A DNA stretch of 36,724 bases from NCBI RefSeq assembly GCF_014651955.1, contig NZ_BMXW01000027.1:1-36724 (forward strand), read 5' to 3'. Source of the stretch: Shewanella fodinae (GTDB lineage Bacteria; Pseudomonadota; Gammaproteobacteria; Enterobacterales; Shewanellaceae). Below the pieces are notes generated by a model, which was given only the letters and a program-made list of their open reading frames with translations, was not told the DNA's origin and did no database searches. A program made the translations under genes and the position numbers. Every line of letters begins with the position of its first letter. Within the stretch, counting starts at the first letter, position 1. Below are positions 25,389 through 35,557 of this stretch, piece by piece.

Positions 25389-26504
25389 ATGGCGGTAATT
25401 GATAACACATTACTCTCTCAAGCCAAAAAACTGTTGGTGATGTCGCCTTTTGCCTTGGGTGACTTCCTGTACATAAAAACATTTCTAGAAGCGCTGAAAC
25501 AGCAATATCCACAGCTGCAAATCGATATCTGGCTGGATGATGATCGCAACGATAAGCAGGCGTGGCGCTTGGCTCGTAGCCATATTATGCAGCAGTGGAT
25601 TGAGGCAGAAGCTGCCTTTGGCAATATGTGGGGATGCTGCGATTCTGTGGCGCAGCAGCAGCGTCAGATAGCGCAAGCAGCGCAGCAAAATTACGACATT
25701 GTCGTTACTTTGCCGCAATCTAGAGGCAAGCGTTACTTGAGTCTTGCGCGCCAAATTGCCCCTAATGCCTTATTAGTTGCTGGTCCATGTCAGTCATGGC
25801 TGGCGAGAATGTTCGGGTTCTGGTTTTATCGCAAGGCCAATGCGCGCTTTTCGCCAGATATCACGTTATTGCCGCAGGAACACCATATTACTGATCGCTA
25901 TTATCAGTGGGCCCATGGTATTTTTGGCATTGAGCTGTCAGGTTCAGCATTATTACCGCGTTTGCGACCAAGTATCCAGCATCTCACCGCAGCAAAACAA
26001 TGGCTGCAACAGCACTTCCCCGCGCAAACTGGCCCGTTGATTTTTCTGAATCATCTTTCTACCGATCATCGACGCGATTGGAACTTAACCCAGTTATTTG
26101 AGTTGATTAATCGTTTGAATCAACTGCAGCAAAGCCGGTTTATCTTGAATGTCACTGGCGAAAAACAGGCGGAAGTTCAACAGGCTGTTGCCCAACTGCC
26201 AGCAGCAATGCAGCAGCGGATAGCGATATTCACTGTGACCGGGCATTTCTTTGAACTGCCCGCCATGATTGCTAGTTGTGATTTGGTCATCAGTGTTGAA
26301 ACCTCCATCATGCATTTTGCTGGCGCATTACATGTGCCGTTAATTGCGTTGATGCGGCAGCGGAAACCATACTGGGCACCACCAAAGAGTGAACTCTCTT
26401 CGGTGATTTATGCGGCTGATAATGGTTATGTCAGCGATATTTCTGTGCAGCAGGTGATGGATGTTATTGCCCAGCGTTCGTTGCTGGCAGCGCGGGACAA
26501 CTGA
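25389..26504 (+). CDS. Glycosyltransferase family 9 protein, divergent heptosyltransferase-like
   Basis: A 371-residue GT-B protein with the GT9 layout. SPFALGDFLYIKTFLEALKQQYP near residues 19-41 corresponds to the GD-containing first loop. IASCDLVISVETSIMHFAGALHVPLIAL (about 298-325) corresponds to the DTGPxHxA motif with ETSIMH in place of DTGPTH, so catalysis may differ from typical heptosyltransferases. ATG 25389 has AAAGGTG about nine bases upstream. It is the second GT9 gene of the cluster and probably adds a later core sugar. Confidence 0.8.
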   Translation: MAVIDNTLLSQAKKLLVMSPFALGDFLYIKTFLEALKQQYPQLQIDIWLDDDRNDKQAWRLARSHIMQQWIEAEAAFGNMWGCCDSVAQQQRQIAQAAQQNYDIVVTLPQSRGKRYLSLARQIAPNALLVAGPCQSWLARMFGFWFYRKANARFSPDITLLPQEHHITDRYYQWAHGIFGIELSGSALLPRLRPSIQHLTAAKQWLQQHFPAQTGPLIFLNHLSTDHRRDWNLTQLFELINRLNQLQQSRFILNVTGEKQAEVQQAVAQLPAAMQQRIAIFTVTGHFFELPAMIASCDLVISVETSIMHFAGALHVPLIALMRQRKPYWAPPKSELSSVIYAADNGYVSDISVQQVMDVIAQRSLLAARDN

Positions 26505-26546
26505 CGACTCATACCCCATTAATTAATGCACAGAGAATGAAGCCGC

Positions 26547-27332
26547 ATGCGACAACATAAAATCTCTTGTTTTCTGATCGTCTGTAATGAAGCCGACCGT
26601 ATAGAGCGGTGTCTGGCACCACTGCAGGGTTGGGTCGATGAATTGATTATTCTGGACTCAGGCAGTACAGATGGCACAGTGGAAATTGCCCAAAAGTATA
26701 CCAGTGAAGTACATTGCACTGACTGGCCGGGATATGGTCCGCAACGTAATCGCGCCTTGGCGATGTGTCAGTACGACTGGGTATTAACCATTGATGCTGA
26801 CGAAGTCGTCACCGATGCTTTGAAAGCGGAAATAGACGAGGTACTGTCGGTTGCTAAACCTGATGCCAATATGATCAAAATTCCTTGGAAAACATACTTC
26901 TTTGGGAAGTTTTTAAATCATGGTCGTTACACGGCTCCGCAAGGCAAACTGTTTTATAAGGTTGGCGCTAAGTTTAAAGAGCGACAGGTGCATGAGACTT
27001 TGCTACAGCCTAATCAGCGTATCAAAGTACTGAAATCAGCGTTACTGCATTACAGTTGGCGTAACTATCAACATGTGCAGGAAAAACACCTTAAATATGC
27101 TTGCCTGATGGCTCAGGAAAAAGCGAATAAGGGTAAGAAGAGCACCATCGGATTCGCGGTATTACGTTTTTTCACGGATTTTTTCCAGCAATATGTGCTG
27201 AGTCTGGGATTCTTGGATGGGTGGCGTGGCCTGCTGATGGCGATTATTCTCGGCGAATATGCATTTCATAAATATGCCGCATTAGCGGAGTTATCGTTAC
27301 CCCAAGACGCTGCCACCGTAGAGCGTCGTTAG
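26547..27332 (+). CDS. Glycosyltransferase family 2, WaaE/KdtX-like
   Basis: A 261-residue GT-A inverting glycosyltransferase. ISCFLIVCNEADRIERCLAPL starts the nucleotide-binding fold, LDSGSTDGT (36-44) binds the nucleotide, DADE (83-86) is the metal-binding DxD motif, and the W-rich acceptor part follows. It resembles the LPS core beta-1,4-glucosyltransferases WaaE/KdtX that act on the first heptose, including a hydrophobic C-terminal stretch (FLDGWRGLLMAIILGEYAF) that may contact the membrane. No strong SD precedes ATG 26547. The sugar specificity is inferred from family only. Confidence 0.88.
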   Translation: MRQHKISCFLIVCNEADRIERCLAPLQGWVDELIILDSGSTDGTVEIAQKYTSEVHCTDWPGYGPQRNRALAMCQYDWVLTIDADEVVTDALKAEIDEVLSVAKPDANMIKIPWKTYFFGKFLNHGRYTAPQGKLFYKVGAKFKERQVHETLLQPNQRIKVLKSALLHYSWRNYQHVQEKHLKYACLMAQEKANKGKKSTIGFAVLRFFTDFFQQYVLSLGFLDGWRGLLMAIILGEYAFHKYAALAELSLPQDAATVERR

Positions 27333-27370
27333 CATGAATCCATCTTGTTGTATTTAATAGGGATTCAGAC

Positions 27371-28480
27371 ATGTCACATAACTCGAATAAACGCATTGCC
27401 ATTGTCATTGATTCCCTAGCCGGTGGTGGTGCGGAAAAGGTGATGTTAACGCTGGCGAAGGGCTTGTTGGCGCGGGGGCATCAGCCGCATATCCTAGTGC
27501 TGCAGCCTGCGGTGGAACATGAAGTGCCCGCCGAGATTCCGCTACATTTTTGCTTTGATGCACACACGCGCAACTTAGACAGCCTCTGGCGTTTGGGAAC
27601 GTCTGTCGCCAGACTCAAGCAATATCTGGAAACCTTGCAGCAGCAAGTGGGGCGCTTTGATCTGTTTTTATCCAATTTGCATCAGACCAATCTGCTGATG
27701 ACGCGTACTGGCGTTGCTCCGCTCTATTGTGTGGTGCACAATTCAATGGATGAGGAACTGCAACGTCAGCGCAAGTTGGGGCCGCTGGCTTGGCTGGAGA
27801 TGCGGCGGGCACAGCGGGCGCTTAATGGCCAGCATTTGATCGCCGTATCTGAAGGTGTGGCGAATGAACTGCGGCATTCAAGGCGAATTAAGCCCGCCTC
27901 AGTTACCACCATTTATAATCCGTTCTCATTAGCAGAGATTCGCCAGCAAGCTGAAGCCCAGACAGCAGATTTACCTGCGGGTGATTATATAATTCACGTT
28001 GGTCGTTTTGCCCGGCAGAAGCGCCACGATGTGTTATTCGCCGCCTTAAAAAAGATGCGGCATGACATCCCGCTGGTACTGTTGTGCAGTAATCGCAGAA
28101 AAGCACTCAAGGCTATTCGTAAGATGGGGCTGGAGCAGCGGGTGATTGTGCCCGGTTTTCAGCAAAATCCTTTTCCTTGGATCAAACATGCTCGGTTGTT
28201 GGTGCTTAGCTCCGATTACGAAGGGTTTGGCAATGTGCTGCTGGAAGCGTTGGCGTTGGGAACGCCAGCCGTCAGTACCCGTTGTCCCCATGGCCCCAGT
28301 GAAATCCTTAGTGGTGCTTTATCACAGTGGTTGGTGCCGCGCCGAGATCCTGCGGCATTGGCGGCAGCTATGGATCGCGCGCTAGATCTGCCGCCCGATG
28401 TTTCATCGGCGGGAATCCTCGACAAGGTATCGTTAGACACTATCGTTACGCGTTACTTGTCTTTGCTTGCTCGCGACTGA
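27371..28480 (+). CDS. Glycosyltransferase family 4
   Basis: A 369-residue retaining GT-B glycosyltransferase. IVIDSLAGGGAEKVMLTLAKGL (about residues 11-32) is the N-terminal glycine loop, IHVGRFARQKRHDVLFAAL the start of the donor domain, and SSDYEGFGNVLLEALALGTPAVST (about 279-302) holds the EX7E motif of GT4 enzymes. It is the last of the five glycosyltransferases before coaD and likely adds an outer LPS core or O-antigen-linking sugar. Substrate unknown. Confidence 0.92.
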   Translation: MSHNSNKRIAIVIDSLAGGGAEKVMLTLAKGLLARGHQPHILVLQPAVEHEVPAEIPLHFCFDAHTRNLDSLWRLGTSVARLKQYLETLQQQVGRFDLFLSNLHQTNLLMTRTGVAPLYCVVHNSMDEELQRQRKLGPLAWLEMRRAQRALNGQHLIAVSEGVANELRHSRRIKPASVTTIYNPFSLAEIRQQAEAQTADLPAGDYIIHVGRFARQKRHDVLFAALKKMRHDIPLVLLCSNRRKALKAIRKMGLEQRVIVPGFQQNPFPWIKHARLLVLSSDYEGFGNVLLEALALGTPAVSTRCPHGPSEILSGALSQWLVPRRDPAALAAAMDRALDLPPDVSSAGILDKVSLDTIVTRYLSLLARD

Positions 28481-30605
<2,125 letters not shown>

Positions 30606-30623
30606 TTGTTACCATCGGAATGA

Positions 30624-30649
30624 AAAACGCCGACGAATGTCGGCGTTTT
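30624..30649. terminator. Bidirectional terminator between wzi-like gene and small ORF
   Basis: A perfect 11-bp stem (AAAACGCCGAC with GTCGGCGTTTT) with a 4-base loop has T runs on both strands. It ends the wzi-like gene from the left and the ABC/small-protein operon from the right, five bases beyond the 58-residue reading frame. Confidence 0.88.
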
Positions 30650-30653
30650 GCTA

Positions 30654-30830
30654 CTATGAACGACCCAATAACGAACGACCCAATAACCGCCACCAAAAAC
30701 ACATTTCCAGTGAGGTTCCGGTTAGCACTAATACAAAACTGCTATAGTGAGCGCCTGATGTATATGCCAGTAAGGCCGCAGGCAACAGTAATAGTGTGAG
30801 CCATCGTCGCTGTTTCCATAATTGAGACAT
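30654..30830 (-). CDS. Small membrane protein of 58 residues, unknown function
   Basis: A short reading frame with a strong SD (AAGGA six bases before ATG 30830), lying 49 bp after the permease gene and ending five bases before a terminator. This placement supports a real fourth gene of the operon. The product starts MSQLWKQRRW and has two hydrophobic segments (about residues 10-25 and 30-48), with basic residues before the first, suggesting a two-helix inner membrane protein with cytoplasmic ends. Its last residues are a perfect duplication, LLGRS-LLGRS, encoded by a 15-bp tandem repeat. I do not recognise a family. It might be an accessory subunit of the NatAB-like transporter. Confidence 0.65.
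   Translation of the reverse strand: MSQLWKQRRWLTLLLLPAALLAYTSGAHYSSFVLVLTGTSLEMCFWWRLLGRSLLGRS
30659..30688. repeat. 15-bp perfect tandem repeat, two copies
   Basis: The unit GAACGACCCAATAAC occurs twice in direct succession. It falls in frame at the 3' end of the small membrane protein gene and doubles its LLGRS end. It could vary in copy number by slippage without shifting the frame. Confidence 0.85.
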
Positions 30831-30879
30831 TACTTTTCCTTACCTGAATTTAGGGCCTAACAGCTAGCACCTCTAGGCA

Positions 30880-32016
30880 TCATAAACCGAACACGACTTT
30901 TTCACTGCGTAACATCCGCGCTAACGCCGTTGCCAGAATTGCCGCAATCAATAATGTCAGTCCCGAGGCTATTGCCAGTTCCATCCACGGCAAGGTTTTA
31001 CCCTTGATCACTTCCATCAGAGCCTGTTGCTGGCCGGAAACTGGCAGCCATTTCAGCACTTCAGGGGCGATGTTGTAGCTGGCGCTCATGGCTAATGCCA
31101 ATGGAATGAACATCACCATAGTCAGATAGGACTGCGCTTCCTTGAAGGTTTTCGCCATAAAAGAGACAAACAGTTGCAGGCTGGCAGCCAACATGGCAAC
31201 AGGCAAACCCACCACCAGCATCAACAGCATAAACTGTGGGCTGATGCTGATACTGAAGCCCAATTCTGCCCATGGCACCAGCGGGTAGGCAAAGTGGGAA
31301 ATCAGCAGGATCAATATCAATCCCAGCATTGCAAAAGCGGTGACTGCCAGCAATTTGGAGATGACCAATTGGCCGGTGGTGACTGGGTGGCTCAGCAATA
31401 AGCCGAGTGAGTTGCGTTCCCGTTCGCCAGCACTGGTGTCAATTGCCAGATTCATGCCGGAGATAAACACCGAATACAGCATGGTAAACAAGGCTATGCC
31501 GAGGATCATGCCGCCTTTGGAGTCTGGTGTGGCCTGATCGTGCATTTCCACTTTCAGCGGTTGCAATACGCGAGGGTCAATGCCTCGTGCTATCAGTCGC
31601 AAACTGCCCATCTCGGCAGAGTAGGCTTGCAGCGCTTTTTGTAGGCGGCGGATAGAATCCTGCATTTTTTCATCGGAGTTATCGGCAATGACGGTCACCT
31701 CGGCACTTTCGCCCCGCGCCATTTTTTGCGGATAGTCGGAGCTGATCTGTAACACCAGTTTGTCGGCCTTTTCTCCGCTGCCGCTGTTGATGCCTTGTTG
31801 CCCCAAGTAACGCACGAGATCCGGTGCCTTGTCGGCGTTAATCATTTTCACCGGCAGATCTTCCGGGCTGGATAACTGATTGATCAACACAATAAACAGC
31901 CCACACATCAGCAGCGGTGTGCCGATGGCATAATACAATCCCGCCAGCACCGAACGCTTGTCACGGCTGGCATCCACCAGTTCCTTACGCAGCAGCGTAA
32001 ATACTTTTGCCATCAT
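30880..32016 (-). CDS. ABC transporter permease, NatB-like (ABC-2 family)
   Basis: A 378-residue inner membrane protein. One helix near the N-terminus (about 22-46) is followed by a large extracytoplasmic domain (about 47-165) and then five helices in the C-terminal half. TSAGERERNSLGLLLSHPVTTGQLVISK (about 190-218) is the cytoplasmic coupling motif of ABC-2 permeases of the NatB/YhaP type. Such systems export Na+ or small molecules or answer envelope stress; the substrate here is unknown. Its start overlaps the ATPase stop (ATGA), so the two are translationally coupled. Confidence 0.9.
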   Translation of the reverse strand: MMAKVFTLLRKELVDASRDKRSVLAGLYYAIGTPLLMCGLFIVLINQLSSPEDLPVKMINADKAPDLVRYLGQQGINSGSGEKADKLVLQISSDYPQKMARGESAEVTVIADNSDEKMQDSIRRLQKALQAYSAEMGSLRLIARGIDPRVLQPLKVEMHDQATPDSKGGMILGIALFTMLYSVFISGMNLAIDTSAGERERNSLGLLLSHPVTTGQLVISKLLAVTAFAMLGLILILLISHFAYPLVPWAELGFSISISPQFMLLMLVVGLPVAMLAASLQLFVSFMAKTFKEAQSYLTMVMFIPLALAMSASYNIAPEVLKWLPVSGQQQALMEVIKGKTLPWMELAIASGLTLLIAAILATALARMLRSEKVVFGL

Positions 32017-32747
32017 GCGGCGATCCCCTCGTCTGTCCCTATCAACTGAATAAATGCTTCTTCCAGCGACGTTTGTCCGGTCTGTTCACATAACTGCTGT
32101 GGGCTGCCGATAGCGGCTACCTTACCGTTGGCCATCACAATTACCCGATCGCATAATGCCGCTACTTCTTGCATCACATGGCTGGAAAACAGCACGCAAT
32201 GGCCTTGCTGTTTTAACTGCAACAGTAAATCCCGTAGTACCCGGGTGCTCATTACATCCAGCCCGCGGGTGGGTTCATCCAGAATGATATTGGTGGGTTG
32301 GTGCACAATTGCCTGTGCCAGCGCTGTTTTCATCCGTTGTCCTTGGGAAAAGCCTTTGCAGCGGCGATCGGCAATATCCTCCATGCGCAATTTACTCAGT
32401 ACCTCAGCAGTGGCAGTGCTGGCAGCCTGTTTGCTCATGCCGTTAAGGGCGGCAAAGTAGCGGATGTACTCGCGCGGTGTTAGCCGCTCATAAAGGCCAA
32501 AAGGATCGGGAAATAGCCCTAATTGTTGTTTGGCGGCAACCGGGTGTTTGGCCACGTCAATACCATCGATTTCAGCATAGCCTTCATCCGGTTTAAGCAG
32601 TCCAAAGATGGTTCGCAGACAGGTGGTTTTACCGGCACCATTCGGCCCCAATAGTCCGGTGATCATGCCGTCATCGGCGCTAAAGCTCAGTTGATTCAGT
32701 GCTTGAACCTTACCAATACGTTTGCTGATATTGCTGACCTTAATCAT
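32013..32747 (-). CDS. ABC transporter ATP-binding protein, NatA-like
   Basis: A 244-residue ATPase subunit for the following permease. Walker A is GPNGAGKTT (34-42), the Q-loop region is KQQLGLFPDPFGLYERLT, the ABC signature is FSQGQ (about 138), Walker B IILDEP (about 155), the D-loop RGLD and the switch His in SSHVM. The start overlaps the stop of the hydrolase gene and its stop overlaps the permease start, each by 4 bp, showing a tightly coupled operon. Confidence 0.95.
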   Translation of the reverse strand: MIKVSNISKRIGKVQALNQLSFSADDGMITGLLGPNGAGKTTCLRTIFGLLKPDEGYAEIDGIDVAKHPVAAKQQLGLFPDPFGLYERLTPREYIRYFAALNGMSKQAASTATAEVLSKLRMEDIADRRCKGFSQGQRMKTALAQAIVHQPTNIILDEPTRGLDVMSTRVLRDLLLQLKQQGHCVLFSSHVMQEVAALCDRVIVMANGKVAAIGSPQQLCEQTGQTSLEEAFIQLIGTDEGIAA

Positions 32748-34222
32748 TGCTTATCCTCCCCAATCGCTTCAACGGTACTGGCATTCAGGTAGAAACTGCG
32801 GCGCACATCCTTGTTCAAGCATTTGCCATCAATCTGCTTGACCGATGCTTTCTCCACTAATTCCGCAATAAGGTCACCAGCACAGGATTGGGCTGCCACG
32901 TTGTGAGTGGCGTAGGGGGAGATCAGATGTTTGGCATTGGTGAGCTTGACTGCCGCCATCTCGGCCCATGCGGGCGGTGTGGCCGGGTCTTTTTCCCCTG
33001 ACAGTAGTAATGTGGGAATGCTGCTCGCAATCGGCGCACTAAAATTTTTCAGTGCTGGTGGGATCTGCCAAATGGGGCAACTTTCATCAATGCCCTTTAG
33101 CATGACTTTGCCAATCACACTTTTTTCCGCATCTTGTCGCTGTGCCGCGGTCAAGCGTGGCCAGTCTTCGCCGCAAACTACCGCAGCATGCATCCCCATC
33201 GCCAGATCCAGTGAACCGCTCTGCAACGACAGCAGTCCCAGTATTGGCTGGTAGTTTTTGCGATAAGCCTGGTGGACAGCAAAAGGGATCAAGGCACGAA
33301 TTGACGGTGAATACATCGCTAGTCGCAATGCGCCTTGGAGTTTGTCACGGGTGAACGTGAGCAGTGCTGTTTCCCCGGTCACTGGGTGATGAATTTTTTC
33401 CATTACTGGGTACTGCTGCAAGGTATCACTCAGCGTATCCAGTTCCTCACGTAATTTGGGAAAGGCTTTGCCACATAGCGGGTCTTTTTCACAATCACTG
33501 ATAACCAGTGTTTGTGCACGTGCAATCGCTCCGCCGATTGCTAAGACACTTTGCTGCATTGGCACTACCCCATCTAGGGTAACAGTGGCGATAGCCTGCG
33601 GATAATGACGCATATACAGCTGTGCCATGCGCGTGCCATAAGAAACGCCATAGATATGCAGTTTTTGATAACCTAAGTGACGGCGTACCGCTTCAAAATC
33701 TGCCAGCGCTTGTTCGCTGCCGTATTGGCTAATGTCAGCATGTTGCTCGAGTTGCTTTTTACACTTGCGAACATCGGCAGCAATATCCATGGCTTCATCG
33801 TTGTGTGCCAGCATCGCAGTCAGATCTTCGCTGTCACAGTTCAGCGCATTTGACTGACCGGTACCGCGTTGATCTATTAGTAGAATATCTCGGTGCTGCC
33901 GAACTTTATGCAGCATCCGCTCAAACCCGGCTGCGTTCTCAATAGCCGATTGCCCCGGTCCTCCGGCAATCCCCAGCACCGCTTCCTGTGGTGCCAGATT
34001 CTTGATGGCGGGGATTACCACATAATGGATCGCAATCTTGCGCCCATCCGGTTTTGCTGGGTTTTCGGCAACTTCAACGCTGCCACATTGGAGCCTGTCG
34101 GATAGCCCGGTGGCGTAGCAACTGTTGCTGTGCCCTACTGCTATCGCTTGAATAGGTAAAGCACAGAACAGCCCTAACCCCATTAGCAGGCTGCGAATCC
34201 AGCAAGAGTAACGCCTTATCAT
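32744..34222 (-). CDS. Exported alpha/beta hydrolase with TAP-like C-terminal domain
   Basis: A 492-residue serine hydrolase (peptidase family S33-like). ATG 34222 has AAGGA seven bases upstream and starts directly at a signal peptide (about 1-28, IRSLLMGLGLFCALPIQA); a TTG 18 bp upstream is less likely. The oxyanion region is IAGGPGQSA, LIDQRGTGQS follows, and the nucleophile elbow is YGVSYGTRMA (Ser about 194). Near the C-terminus LLLSGEKDPATPP supplies the acid and ATHNVAAQSC the His. Such proteins cut short peptides or esters in the periplasm. Being first in an operon with an ABC exporter, it may process the exported compound or a peptide signal; that is inference. Confidence 0.88.
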   Translation of the reverse strand: MIRRYSCWIRSLLMGLGLFCALPIQAIAVGHSNSCYATGLSDRLQCGSVEVAENPAKPDGRKIAIHYVVIPAIKNLAPQEAVLGIAGGPGQSAIENAAGFERMLHKVRQHRDILLIDQRGTGQSNALNCDSEDLTAMLAHNDEAMDIAADVRKCKKQLEQHADISQYGSEQALADFEAVRRHLGYQKLHIYGVSYGTRMAQLYMRHYPQAIATVTLDGVVPMQQSVLAIGGAIARAQTLVISDCEKDPLCGKAFPKLREELDTLSDTLQQYPVMEKIHHPVTGETALLTFTRDKLQGALRLAMYSPSIRALIPFAVHQAYRKNYQPILGLLSLQSGSLDLAMGMHAAVVCGEDWPRLTAAQRQDAEKSVIGKVMLKGIDESCPIWQIPPALKNFSAPIASSIPTLLLSGEKDPATPPAWAEMAAVKLTNAKHLISPYATHNVAAQSCAGDLIAELVEKASVKQIDGKCLNKDVRRSFYLNASTVEAIGEDKQ

Positions 34223-34262
34223 GCGAATTTCCTTTTGCAATTAAAAAAAGGGTGTAGTAATT

Positions 34263-34295
34263 TTGTTTCATTGAGTGTATCAATGTATTAATACA
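34263..34295. promoter_or_regulatory. Promoter with two palindromes between gntR and the hydrolase-ABC operon
   Basis: For gntR, TTGTTT (34263-34268) and TATTAA (34286-34291) are 17 bp apart. The spacer itself is an inverted repeat, CATTGA-GTGTA-TCAATG (34269-34285), and a perfect 12-bp palindrome TGTATTAATACA (34284-34295) covers the -10 box. On the other strand TTGATA (34278-34283) is a good -35 for the hydrolase operon. Binding of the YtrA-type regulator here would repress both directions; this is inferred from layout. Confidence 0.65.
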
Positions 34296-34307
34296 GTGAG
34301 CAATAGT

Positions 34308-34697
34308 ATGCTGGAACTTTTGCAGGTTAATCCCAGTAGTGGCGACCCTATTTACCGCCAACTTAGCGAACAAATCATCCACTTGATTGTTGGTGGACAG
34401 TTGCCCGCGCATACGGTGTTGCCTTCTGTACGTCAGATAGCCAGCTATCTTGCGGTTAATCCTATGACAGTTTCGCGGGCAATTCAGCAATTGGTTGAGC
34501 AGGGCTGGTTAGAACGGCGTCGTGGTCAGCCAACTCAAGTGGCTGAAAGAGTTAATAATCATGCGTCGGCCGAGGCCCTGTTACAGCCACAACTGGCAGT
34601 ATTGCTGGCAAGTGCTCAACAACTTGGTTTATCAAAGCAACAGATTATAGATTTAATTGAAAAACAATGGGATAGGTCAAAAAGTACCGGAGCTTAG
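34308..34697 (+). CDS. GntR-family transcriptional regulator, YtrA subfamily
   Basis: A 129-residue regulator; short length and N-terminal winged helix mark the YtrA type. IYRQLSEQIIHLIVGGQLPAHTVLPSVRQIASYLAVNPMTVSRAIQQLVEQGWLERRRGQ (about residues 14-73) is the DNA-binding domain, and the remaining short helical tail (QLGLSKQQIIDLIEKQW) is the dimer part. ATG 34308 has GTGAG upstream; an open frame starts at GTG 34275, but those residues lie over the promoter palindromes. It is followed after 20 bp by an ABC ATPase and a membrane protein, the usual YtrA operon plan, and usually represses its own operon. Confidence 0.92.
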   Translation: MLELLQVNPSSGDPIYRQLSEQIIHLIVGGQLPAHTVLPSVRQIASYLAVNPMTVSRAIQQLVEQGWLERRRGQPTQVAERVNNHASAEALLQPQLAVLLASAQQLGLSKQQIIDLIEKQWDRSKSTGA

Positions 34698-34717
34698 AGG
34701 AAGAGAGGAACATCACA

Positions 34718-35557
34718 ATGGATGCGTTGTTGCAGTTAAATAAGGTGGTAAAGCGCTTTGAGGCTAACACGGTACTGGACGAAGTATCATTCACCCTCGA
34801 ACCAGGGATGGTGGTGGGGTTGCTAGGTGCCAATGGTGCCGGTAAATCTACCTTAATGCGCATCGCTTTGGGCATTATTGATGCGGATGCTGGCGATATT
34901 GCGACTTTGGGGGAAGCACCAGCGCAATTAAGTGTGGCTGCTAAAGAAGCCATAGGTTACGTACCGCAACAGCCTTTCGGTTATGAGAATGCTACAGTGG
35001 CGATGGCATTGGCGCTGCACCGTAGTTTTTATGCAAGTTGGGATATGCAATTAGAGCAGCAGTGGTTGCAGCGTTTTGCTCTGGATGGCAAAACCAAGGT
35101 GAATAAATTGTCGGTAGGGCAGCGACAAGCGTTAGCCATTATCATGGCAATGGCCTATCGCCCCAAATTGCTATTGCTGGATGAACCTGTCGCAAGTTTA
35201 GATCCGTTAGCGAGACGGCAGTTTATGGCAGATCTGTTTGAACTGGCGTTGGAGTCTGGTTCTGCAGTGTTGTTTTCATCACATATTACGTCTGATTTGG
35301 AGCGGGTCGCGAGCCATGTCGCACTGCTCAAAAATGGCAAATTGCTGCTGATGCGCGAGCTGGATGAAATTAAGGAGCACATCCGCCTAGTGACTTTCCC
35401 TGAAGGCGTGATGCCAACATTTGGTGAGCATATTCGGGTATTACATCGGCGTGAGTATTCGTGGTTGATTGATGGTTATCGAGGCGAAACATGGGCCGGA
35501 GCGCTGCAGTGTCAGGCGCTGAATCTTGAGCAACTCTATCTGGAGTTGCATATATGA
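34718..35557 (+). CDS. ABC transporter ATP-binding protein of the gntR operon
   Basis: A 279-residue ATPase. Walker A is GANGAGKST (37-45), the Q-loop region YVPQQPFGYE, the signature LSVGQ (131-135), Walker B LLLLDEP (151-157), the D-loop ASLD and the H-loop FSSHI. About 75 residues follow the ATPase core, as in YtrB-type proteins. The SD GAGAGGAA precedes ATG 34718. The stop overlaps the start of the membrane protein gene (ATGA). It probably powers the next protein; the substrate is unknown, with bacitracin-type or envelope-stress export being the usual context for YtrA operons in other bacteria. Confidence 0.93.
   Translation: MDALLQLNKVVKRFEANTVLDEVSFTLEPGMVVGLLGANGAGKSTLMRIALGIIDADAGDIATLGEAPAQLSVAAKEAIGYVPQQPFGYENATVAMALALHRSFYASWDMQLEQQWLQRFALDGKTKVNKLSVGQRQALAIIMAMAYRPKLLLLDEPVASLDPLARRQFMADLFELALESGSAVLFSSHITSDLERVASHVALLKNGKLLLMRELDEIKEHIRLVTFPEGVMPTFGEHIRVLHRREYSWLIDGYRGETWAGALQCQALNLEQLYLELHI

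Noticed and set aside
34074..34490. 138-residue minus-strand frame opposite gntR and the divergent promoter
   Set aside because: It covers the promoter palindromes and two real genes, and its composition is not protein-like; a shadow.
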